From the NCBI GenBank assembly GCA_017964055.1, contig JAGCSS010000081.1:1-14783 (forward strand): a stretch of 14,783 nt of DNA, given 5' to 3'. The position numbers and the translations under genes are program-made. The notes beneath the pieces are model-generated. The model worked only from the letters and a program-made list of their open reading frames with translations. It did no database searches and was not told the origin of the DNA. This stretch comes from Lachnospiraceae bacterium. GTDB taxonomy: Bacteria; Bacillota; Clostridia; Lachnospirales; Lachnospiraceae. This document shows, one piece after another, positions 7,076 to 14,783 of the stretch. How positions within the stretch are numbered: the stretch's first letter is position 1; each line of letters begins with the position of its first letter.

Positions 7076-8527
7076 ATGGGACAAAATGAAGAAAAAAGCA
7101 TGATCGCGCGGGCCAGCGGACTTAAAACGCCCGAGTATGTTTGCTACGCGCTCGGAGACGCCGGCGGCTGCCTGGTATTCGGCCTGGTCACTTCCATACT
7201 CCAGACTTATTATACCGATGTGCTGATCCTGAGCCCGTTCTTTATCATGGTAATGTTCGTGCTCACCAGGGTCTGGGATGCGGTCAACGACCCGATCATG
7301 GGCAGGATATGCGATACCGCGCGTGTTTCAAAGCACGGCAGATACCGCGTCTGGTTCATCCGCGTTGCGATCCCGCTCGCCGTCGCCTCGGTCCTGCTCT
7401 TCTGCAAGTTTAAGGGCTTCGGAACCCCCGGCGACAATCTGCCGGCATATATCTACGCCACTGTCACCTACGTAGTTTGGGGCATGATCTACACCATGCT
7501 GCAGATCCCCTACGGATCGCTCGCCACGGTCATCACCCAGGATGTAAAGGAGCGCTCGAAGCTCTCGGTATTCAGGGCCGTAGGCTCAGCTCTTGGCAGC
7601 ATGCCCGTCATGGTGCTCTCGATGCTCTGCTTTGCTACAGATAAGGCAACGGGCAAGTCGATCGTAAAATACGATGTGCTCCTCACAGGCGTCATCGTAA
7701 TGGCGGTGCTTTCAATGGTCGCTCTGTTCTTCGCCTTTATCGGAACAAAGGAAAGAGTAAAGACCGAACCGAAAAAGCATGAAAAAGGCGCAGCGAAAAA
7801 GGCTCTCGCGCTTATCTTCAAGAACAAGGCGATGCTCTCGATCTCCGTCGTTGCGATGCTGCTCCTCGCGGGACAGATGTTCACGCAGAGCTACTACGTT
7901 TACCTGATCAGGTACTACTTCGGAAAAGGCGGAATTTTTGTTTCGCTGCCCACCATACTTACCTATATCCCGATGGCGATACTCATGCTCTTTACCCCGA
8001 AGCTTGCCAGACGTTTCGGCAAAAAGGAGATCACCTCGGTCGGAATGGTTGTCGCCGCTGCGGCGAACCTCCTCATGTTCTTCTTAAAGTTCCTCGAGCC
8101 TTCGGCAGCCATCATGCCCTTTATGGCGCTCTGCCTGATCTCGGGCTTCGGGCTTAATTTCTTTGTGCTCCAGCTCTGGGCCATGGCCGGAGACGCGATC
8201 GACGAGATCGAGGTCAGCACCGGGAGCAGGGATAACGGAACGGCTTATGCTTTCCTTAATTTCTTCCGCAAACTCGGTCAGGTTATCTCGGCCATCGCCG
8301 TAAACGCGGCGCTGCTGGCCATGGGCTACTACGATACGGCCAGCACGCTCGATTTCACATTCAAGGCATCGCAGCTGGATCTCATGTACGTCCTGGCCAC
8401 CCTGATACCTGCGGCCATGTTTGGCCTGATGGCGCTGTTCCTCTTTGTCTGGTACCCTCTCTCGAAGGAGAAGGTCGCCGAACTTCAGAATGCTAAAGAA
8501 GAATTCTTACAAGCGGAGGCAAAATGA
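7076..8527 (+). CDS. GPH-family glycoside:cation symporter
   Basis: A 483-residue, polytopic transporter of the glycoside-pentoside-hexuronide:cation symporter family (MelB/YicJ type), expected to have 12 membrane helices. Family hallmarks are YALGDAGG in helix 1, then TRVWDAVNDPIMGRICD, then KHGRYRVWF in the first cytoplasmic loop. The aspartates of WDAVNDP, Asp68 and Asp72, have the same spacing as the cation-binding aspartates of MelB. The long central loop is basic (KKHEKGAAKK), as usual. The start at 7076 is chosen because GGGAGG lies 9 bases upstream. The frame is open further upstream to 6959, but that stretch lacks a ribosome site and covers the promoter. Its stop overlaps the next gene's start, so it very likely imports the substrate of the GH31 enzyme. 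The exact sugar cannot be read from sequence. Confidence 0.9.
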   Translation: MGQNEEKSMIARASGLKTPEYVCYALGDAGGCLVFGLVTSILQTYYTDVLILSPFFIMVMFVLTRVWDAVNDPIMGRICDTARVSKHGRYRVWFIRVAIPLAVASVLLFCKFKGFGTPGDNLPAYIYATVTYVVWGMIYTMLQIPYGSLATVITQDVKERSKLSVFRAVGSALGSMPVMVLSMLCFATDKATGKSIVKYDVLLTGVIVMAVLSMVALFFAFIGTKERVKTEPKKHEKGAAKKALALIFKNKAMLSISVVAMLLLAGQMFTQSYYVYLIRYYFGKGGIFVSLPTILTYIPMAILMLFTPKLARRFGKKEITSVGMVVAAAANLLMFFLKFLEPSAAIMPFMALCLISGFGLNFFVLQLWAMAGDAIDEIEVSTGSRDNGTAYAFLNFFRKLGQVISAIAVNAALLAMGYYDTASTLDFTFKASQLDLMYVLATLIPAAMFGLMALFLFVWYPLSKEKVAELQNAKEEFLQAEAK

Positions 8528-10554
8528 AATACGATCACCGTTTTAACCTGATCTCCGGCGAGGGATCGACATACTGCTTTAAAGAGGCGGATATCAACGC
8601 AAGGCTCGATTTCTTCGAGAACATGCTGCGCGTTGCCGTATTCCGCGACGGTTCCCGTCTGTTCAATACTTTCTCGGTGTGCCCCGACGGCGAGATGCCG
8701 TATGAAGGGCGCGACAAGCTCTCCGTGTCGGGACTGAGCCGCGTAATCCCAGACGTTTCCGGGGATGACGATACCTGTACGTTTTCTTTCGGTAACCTGC
8801 GTCTCATGCTCGAGAAAAAGAATTTCCTGATCTCGCATTTTCTCTCGGAAAAGCTTTTATTCAAAGACAGAGAGTATATGGCGTACAATCTCGACGGTGA
8901 GCTCGGCCGCGGCGCCTGCCATTATCTTTCACGCGAAGAAGACGAATACATCTTCGGCCTGGGAGACAAGAGCGGCGACGTCAACAAGAACAAGCGGACC
9001 TTTAAGCTCGGGACCACCGATTCGATGGGCTTTGACGCGTCATGCTCCGACCCTCTGTACAAGCATGTGCCGTTCTACATCTGCAGGAATTCTGTAGGCG
9101 CATACGGTATTTATTACGACACCTACGCAGACGGCGCCTTTGATTTCGGACGCGAACACGACAACTATTATTCACCCTTCAAATCGTTCAGATGCGAGGA
9201 TGACAGTCTGATCTATTATGTGTTCTACGGCAGCGTACCGCAGATAGTAAATGCGTTTTCACGCCTCACCGGCGGGACCTTCCTGCCGCCTGAATGGACG
9301 CTCAAATACTGCGGAAGCACAATGGCCTACACCGACGCGGACAACGCCGGCGAACAGCTAGAGGGCTTCCTGAAGCAATGCGACAGGTACGGTATCTCGC
9401 CCGGCGGTTTCTATATGTCGAGCGGTTATACCCAGATCGGCGAAAAACGCTACGTATTCCACTGGAATACCGACAAGATCCCCTCGCCCGAGCGGCTGAG
9501 CGGCATTTTCAGAGAGCACGGGACTGAGTTCCTGCCGAACATCAAACCGTGTTTTCTCGATGACCATCCCATGTATAAGACGATCGCGGAAAACGGCTGG
9601 TTCCTGAAAAACGCCGACGGTACCCCCGCCAAATTCCCCTTCTGGGGCGGCATGGGAAGCTACCTCGATTTCACGAACAGGGGCGCAGCCTCCTTCTGGA
9701 CCGAATGTGTCCGCAAAAATCTTGTGGATAAAGGCTATTACAGCACCTGGAACGATAATAACGAATACGATGTCCCCGATGAAAATGTTATGGCTGCGGG
9801 CTTTGGCACTCCAATACGCGCCAAGCTCATCAAGCCGCTGTTCTCTTTCCTTATGACGCGGGCGAGCCTCGAGGCCTGCAAAGATATCGGGAACAAGACC
9901 GCGGTATCACGCTGCGGCATCGCCGGCACCGCAAGGATCGCCTCCACATGGACAGGCGACAACAGGACATCGTTTGCTGATTTCAGATACAATCACAAAA
10001 TGGCGATGACCATGAGCCTGAGCGGCATATACAATTTCGGTCAGGATATCGGAGGCTTTGCGGGACCGAAACCCTCAAAGGAGCTGTTCCTGCGCTGGAT
10101 ACAGTACGGGATTTTTACTCCGCGCTTTGTGCTGCATTCATGGAATCCCGACGGCAGCTCGAACATGCCCTGGCTGTATGAGGATGAGATCGATACGGTA
10201 AAGCGGCTCTTTGACCTGAGAGAAGCCCTGATCCCGTATCTGTACGCGCAGATGGAGAGGTCGGTCAGGACATACGATCCGGTCATCTATCCCGTATTCT
10301 TAAAGGATCCCGATTACGATCCGGAAAGCGACGTATTCTTCTTCGGCGACGATATCCTCGCCTGCCCGATATTCGATGAGGGTGCGGAAGAGGTGGAAGT
10401 GAAGCTGCCCGAAGGACGGTGGCAGCTAGGGAGAGAACTGCCGGATAATACGGATGTCGCTGCAGTGTATGAAGGCGGAGAGACTGTGAAGATTCACTGC
10501 AGTATGAGGGATCTGCCGGTGTTCTTTGTGAGGGCAGGATCAAAAGTATTTTAA
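8524..10554 (+). CDS. Glycoside hydrolase family 31 alpha-glycosidase
   Basis: An intracellular (no signal peptide) retaining alpha-glycosidase of 676 residues. It has an N-terminal beta-sandwich (about 1-250), a (beta/alpha)8 barrel from about residue 255 and C-terminal beta domains ending LPVFFVRAGSKVF. The catalytic nucleophile is Asp411 in TWNDNNEYD and the acid/base is Asp479 in TWTGDNRTSF, both in the canonical GH31 places. The WNDNNE variant replaces the commoner W-x-D-M-N-E. The barrel also carries GSTMAYTDA and NIKPCFLDDHP. The start ATG overlaps the symporter stop (ATGA at 8524-8527) and has GGAGG 5 bases upstream, so the two genes are translationally coupled. The arrangement recalls E. 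coli yicJ-yicI (symporter plus alpha-xylosidase), but the nucleophile motif differs from YicI. Alpha-glucosidase, alpha-xylosidase and alpha-galactosidase activities all remain possible. Confidence 0.9.
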   Translation: MKYDHRFNLISGEGSTYCFKEADINARLDFFENMLRVAVFRDGSRLFNTFSVCPDGEMPYEGRDKLSVSGLSRVIPDVSGDDDTCTFSFGNLRLMLEKKNFLISHFLSEKLLFKDREYMAYNLDGELGRGACHYLSREEDEYIFGLGDKSGDVNKNKRTFKLGTTDSMGFDASCSDPLYKHVPFYICRNSVGAYGIYYDTYADGAFDFGREHDNYYSPFKSFRCEDDSLIYYVFYGSVPQIVNAFSRLTGGTFLPPEWTLKYCGSTMAYTDADNAGEQLEGFLKQCDRYGISPGGFYMSSGYTQIGEKRYVFHWNTDKIPSPERLSGIFREHGTEFLPNIKPCFLDDHPMYKTIAENGWFLKNADGTPAKFPFWGGMGSYLDFTNRGAASFWTECVRKNLVDKGYYSTWNDNNEYDVPDENVMAAGFGTPIRAKLIKPLFSFLMTRASLEACKDIGNKTAVSRCGIAGTARIASTWTGDNRTSFADFRYNHKMAMTMSLSGIYNFGQDIGGFAGPKPSKELFLRWIQYGIFTPRFVLHSWNPDGSSNMPWLYEDEIDTVKRLFDLREALIPYLYAQMERSVRTYDPVIYPVFLKDPDYDPESDVFFFGDDILACPIFDEGAEEVEVKLPEGRWQLGRELPDNTDVAAVYEGGETVKIHCSMRDLPVFFVRAGSKVF

Positions 10555-10559
10555 AATAA

Positions 10560-10642
10560 CGGATCGCTACGCTTCACTCTCGCGATCCTCAACCGTATTC
10601 GCAATCCCGCACCGGCTTCGCCGTTGCTTCTTGCTCATACGG
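10560..10642. repeat. Palindromic repeat element, copy 1
   Basis: Begins 5 bp after the GH31 stop. It contains two adjacent hairpins. The first is GGATCGC (10561-10567) with GCGATCC (10582-10588). The second is longer: CCGTAT (10593-10598) with ATACGG (10637-10642), then GCAA (10601-10604) with TTGC (10631-10634), then an apical stem at 10609-10627 including CGGC-TTC-GCCG. It aligns to copy 2 at about 80% identity (69 matches in 86 columns by hand). No coding function is apparent. Confidence 0.8.
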
Positions 10643-10668
10643 TTTTGTCGGCCAAAAAAAGATCCCAT

Positions 10669-10755
10669 CGGATCGCTGCGTGCTTCGCACTTTCGCGATC
10701 CTCCTCCGTATTCGCAATCTCGCGCTTGCTCCGCAACCGCTTCTTGCTCATACGT
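10669..10755. repeat. Palindromic repeat element, copy 2
   Basis: Direct repeat of copy 1 with a 109-bp offset, separated from it by a 26-bp spacer. The same two hairpins are kept. The first is GGATCGC (10670-10676) with GCGATCC (10695-10701), with an inner GTGC-TTC-GCAC stem. The second is CGTAT (10707-10711) with ATACG (10750-10754), GCAA (10714-10717) with TTGC (10744-10747), and an apical stem at 10722-10740 including TTGC-TCC-GCAA. Its first arm can alternatively pair with GATCC at 10661-10665. On the minus strand that small hairpin is followed by seven T residues, so it may act as a backup terminator for groEL. Confidence 0.8.
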
Positions 10756-10771
10756 AGGGCGTTCAATAATA

Positions 10772-10804
10772 AAAGCCGCTTTCGAGCAAGCTCGAAGCGG
10801 CTTT
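10772..10804 (-). terminator. Rho-independent terminator of groESL, possibly bidirectional
   Basis: AAAGCCGCTTTCGAGC and GCTCGAAGCGGCTTT pair almost perfectly (one bulged T) around a very short loop. On the minus strand the stem runs into TTTTATTATT, 18 bp past the groEL stop. On the plus strand CTTTCTATTATTT follows, so it could also stop transcripts from the GH31 operon. Confidence 0.85.
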
Positions 10805-10822
10805 CTATTATTTCACTTGGGA

Positions 10823-12759
<1,937 letters not shown>

Positions 12760-12793
12760 AATTGTATCCTCCTTAAATATTTTTGACTAATTT

Positions 12794-12821
12794 ATTCTAC
12801 ACTTTTCCGTACTTTTTTCAA
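12794..12821 (-). promoter_or_regulatory. Predicted sigma-A promoter of groESL
   Basis: On the minus strand, TTGAAA (12821-12816) and TAGAAT (12799-12794) are separated by 16 bases, predicting a start near 12787 and a leader of about 28 bases. The whole 81-bp gap to the upstream gene was read for the CIRCE element (TTAGCACTC-N9-GAGTGCTAA), and neither half is present. Confidence 0.6.
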
Positions 12822-12840
12822 GTCGGCCAAGGGTATATTT

Positions 12841-13839
12841 TTAATTCATTTTTGCAAGTCTTTCACGGATTTCTTCAACGCTCAACCACCATGTATTATT
12901 GCCTGATGAATAGCTGAATCCTTCCTCGACTTTCTTGCCCGATTCGTCGGGTTTCATCTTGGTTGCGAAGATCATCTGAGGATATACAATGTAGTGCTTG
13001 TCATATTCGTATGTTGTAAATGAATCTTCTGCGGTAACCATGATCTCATGAAGCTTCTCGCCTTCTCTGATACCAACCTCTTTCTTGGTGCATCCGGGAA
13101 GCATTGCTTCTGCAAGATCCGTAATCTTAAATGAAGGAATCTTTGAGATGAATGTCTCGCCGCCCTTTGATTCTTCAAGAGCCTTAATTACAAGCTGAAC
13201 ACCTTCATCCAAAGAAATCCAGAATCTTGTCATTCTGAAATCAGTAATGGGAAGTTCTTTCTCACCCTTGTCGATTAAATCTTTAAAGAAAGGAATAACA
13301 GAACCGCGGCTTCCTGCTACGTTTCCGTATCTTACGATTGAAAAGCAGATATCTTTCTCGCCTACATATGCATTGGCTGCAATGAAGAGCTTATCGGATA
13401 CAAGCTTTGTTCCGCCGTATAAGTTAACGGGGTTTACAGCCTTGTCCGTTGAAAGAGCAACTACTTTTTTAACACCCGAATCAAGCGCCGCATCAATAAC
13501 ATTCTGTGCGCCGTGTATATTGGTCTTAATTGCTTCCTGAGGGTTATACTCGCATGCGGGAACCTGCTTTAAGGCTGCAGCATGAACAACGTAATCAACG
13601 CCCTCCATAGCACGTTTAAGTCTGTCTTTGTCTCTGACATCTCCTATGAAAAATCTGAGTTTTGAAAATTTGTCGGGAAATTCCTTTTTGAAGTCATTCT
13701 GCATGATGAACTGCTTGAATTCGTCACGTGAATAAATGATTATCTTTTTAGGGTCGTAATTGTTAAGTACGTATCTGGTAAATGCTTTACCAAATGAACC
13801 TGTACCGCCTGTTAAAAGTATAACTTTAGAATTTAACAT
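12841..13839 (-). CDS. pseB: UDP-N-acetylglucosamine 4,6-dehydratase (PseB type)
   Basis: A 332-residue extended short-chain dehydrogenase predicted to convert UDP-GlcNAc to a 4-keto-6-deoxy-AltNAc sugar nucleotide. In characterised bacteria this is the first step of pseudaminic acid synthesis. The NAD(P)-binding loop TGGTGSFG is at residues 10-17. The catalytic set is Thr131-Asp132-Lys133 in STDKAVNP, with Tyr141 and Lys145 in YGGTK, the same numbers as in Helicobacter PseB as I recall them. ALKQVPACEYNP is also typical. There are no membrane helices, so this is the soluble short form rather than the CapD/PglF type. The ATG at 13839 is preceded by AGAGGAAAG. It has its own promoter, and no other pse gene is adjacent: a surface protein lies upstream and groES downstream. 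It may serve flagellin or surface glycan synthesis. Confidence 0.88.
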   Translation of the reverse strand: MLNSKVILLTGGTGSFGKAFTRYVLNNYDPKKIIIYSRDEFKQFIMQNDFKKEFPDKFSKLRFFIGDVRDKDRLKRAMEGVDYVVHAAALKQVPACEYNPQEAIKTNIHGAQNVIDAALDSGVKKVVALSTDKAVNPVNLYGGTKLVSDKLFIAANAYVGEKDICFSIVRYGNVAGSRGSVIPFFKDLIDKGEKELPITDFRMTRFWISLDEGVQLVIKALEESKGGETFISKIPSFKITDLAEAMLPGCTKKEVGIREGEKLHEIMVTAEDSFTTYEYDKHYIVYPQMIFATKMKPDESGKKVEEGFSYSSGNNTWWLSVEEIRERLAKMN

Positions 13840-13894
13840 TTTATCTTTCCTCTCGGGACATATTTTCTGTTTTTCAAGTCCGCAATAGGCTTAT

Positions 13895-13924
13895 ATTATA
13901 GCACAAATCGAAGATTCATGTAAA
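13895..13924 (-). promoter_or_regulatory. Predicted sigma-A promoter of the pseB-type gene
   Basis: On the minus strand, TTTACA (13924-13919) and TATAAT (13900-13895) are 18 bases apart, and TGC directly before the -10 makes an extended -10. Transcription would start near 13888, about 50 bases before the ATG. The promoter lies in the 96-bp gap after the surface protein gene, so the dehydratase can be expressed independently of it. I see no terminator hairpin in that gap. Confidence 0.7.
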
Positions 13925-13935
13925 TAAAGAAAGAA

Positions 13936-14783
13936 TTATCTTCTTTTGCCTCGAATCAAAACAACAACGATAGCCGCAATGAGTCCGAGTCCCACTATTA
14001 AAGCCCCTATTACGAATACTCCGAGGAATCCTTCGGAATTGTCTTTCTTCTCTTCTGCGACAACTTCTTCAACGACCGGCTCTTCAATTACAAGGTCCGG
14101 TTCTTCCACGATTTCCTCTTCCTTTACGGGAACGATCGAATAGGTTGTTGTCGAACAGTTCGTACATGTGCCTTCAGCAAGACCTTCTTCCTCGTATGTG
14201 GGTTCAATAATATTGTTCCATGTATCAACAGTATGATTCTTTAATGTGTAATCAGCTTTATATGAATAACCGCAGTCATTGCATGTATAAAGCGTATATC
14301 CGAATTCTTCGCATGTGGATGCTACTTCTTCTTTGGTGTAGTTATCACCCTCGCAGTAATGAGGAAGCAAATCCTTTGAGTAATCCTTGGTTTCATTAGG
14401 CTTAAAATCCGAAGAGTTTCCGACATATTCGTATGTCCAGTTCATTACTTCGCCGATAAAATCCTTGCAGTATGCTCTTCTGTCGGTATTATCCTCGAAG
14501 AATGTAATCATGCCTTCAACTCTTGTGTTGTTGATATATCCGGCATAATTATTTCCTGCAGGGTAAAGAATGTACATACCGACAAGACCGCCGTTATGAA
14601 CATATCCGTGATCCGAATCGTATCCGTCGATTTTAATCTTACATTTATCAACGTCAAGGTAACCTGCAGCATATCCTCCGCCCATGAACTGCTCGTCCCT
14701 GTTTTCCTTATCATGGTCGATACAGATAAGAACTACGTCAGCACTGCATTCTGTAATTGCGGAATTTCCGCCGTATCCGATAA
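13936..14783 (-). CDS. Membrane-anchored extracellular protein, C-terminal part (start outside window)
   Basis: The minus-strand frame is open to the right edge, so the visible 281 residues are the C-terminal part of a longer protein; the ATG at 14685 is internal. The N-terminal visible part is Gly/Asn/Asp/Tyr-rich (GGGYAAGYLDVDKCK, HNGGLVGMY), like GLUG-type or beta-helix surface repeats. A cysteine-containing module follows, TCEEFGYTLYTCNDCGYSY then CTNCSTTTYSIVP, of a kind seen in many clostridial surface proteins. Next comes a Glu/Pro/Val-rich acidic spacer. The protein ends with one hydrophobic helix of about 25 residues and the basic tail RGKRR, which anchors it with most of the chain outside. 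There is no LPXTG motif. The function is unknown; surface display is inferred from topology. Confidence 0.75.
   Translation of the reverse strand, partial: IGYGGNSAITECSADVVLICIDHDKENRDEQFMGGGYAAGYLDVDKCKIKIDGYDSDHGYVHNGGLVGMYILYPAGNNYAGYINNTRVEGMITFFEDNTDRRAYCKDFIGEVMNWTYEYVGNSSDFKPNETKDYSKDLLPHYCEGDNYTKEEVASTCEEFGYTLYTCNDCGYSYKADYTLKNHTVDTWNNIIEPTYEEEGLAEGTCTNCSTTTYSIVPVKEEEIVEEPDLVIEEPVVEEVVAEEKKDNSEGFLGVFVIGALIVGLGLIAAIVVVLIRGKRR

Noticed and set aside
10560..10755. Possible CRISPR array or insertion sequence
   Set aside because: Only two copies, with about 80% identity, internal palindromes over most of their length and a 26-bp spacer; no cas genes, transposase, or terminal inverted repeats with target duplications are visible.
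12760..12840. Weak inverted bases (CTTGGCC / GGCCAAG type) downstream of the pseB-type gene as a terminator
   Set aside because: No stable stem followed by a T-run could be drawn, so read-through into groES remains possible.

Overview
The window reads as a Gram-positive Firmicute of the class Clostridia, probably Lachnospiraceae or a close relative. The basis is the class 1B PyrD/PyrK dihydroorotate dehydrogenase, strong AGGAGG-type ribosome binding sites, sigma-A promoters, Big_2-type secreted proteins and a GroEL of clostridial type. This placement is inference from gene content; no 16S or other marker is present.

Layout. Bases 1-3558 (minus strand) are a pyrimidine operon in the order pyrC-pyrK-pyrD-pyrF, with pyrF running off the left edge. 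It has a recognisable promoter just upstream of pyrC. Bases 3702-6326 (minus) encode a large secreted Ig-like protein that ends in a hairpin terminator, preceded by a small two-helix membrane protein (6379-6894, minus). A divergent promoter region (6895-7075) separates these from a plus-strand sugar operon, 7076-10554: a GPH-family sugar:cation symporter translationally coupled to a GH31 alpha-glycosidase. The convergent gap 10555-10822 holds two copies of a structured, roughly 85-bp palindromic repeat and a terminator. Bases 10823-12759 (minus) are groES-groEL. Bases 12841-13839 (minus) encode a PseB-type UDP-GlcNAc 4,6-dehydratase. From 13936 to the right edge (minus) lies the C-terminal part of a membrane-anchored extracellular protein.

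The three coherent units are: de novo UMP synthesis (dihydroorotase, the two-subunit NAD-linked dihydroorotate dehydrogenase and OMP decarboxylase); uptake and intracellular cleavage of an alpha-glycoside (symporter plus GH31); and the GroES/GroEL chaperonin.

Two observations deserve most attention. First, base composition changes abruptly inside groEL near 11,620-11,650. Sampled lines to the left are about 53-63% GC and to the right about 37-43%, and the switch sits at the highly conserved [13 protein letters not shown] segment. This looks like either a recombinant (mosaic) groEL or a chimeric assembly join. Second, the repeat pair at 10560-10755 differs largely by compensatory base-pair changes in its hairpin stem. 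That argues for a selected or inherited secondary structure rather than junk. I found no RNA gene, CRISPR array, transposase or clearly new multi-gene system.
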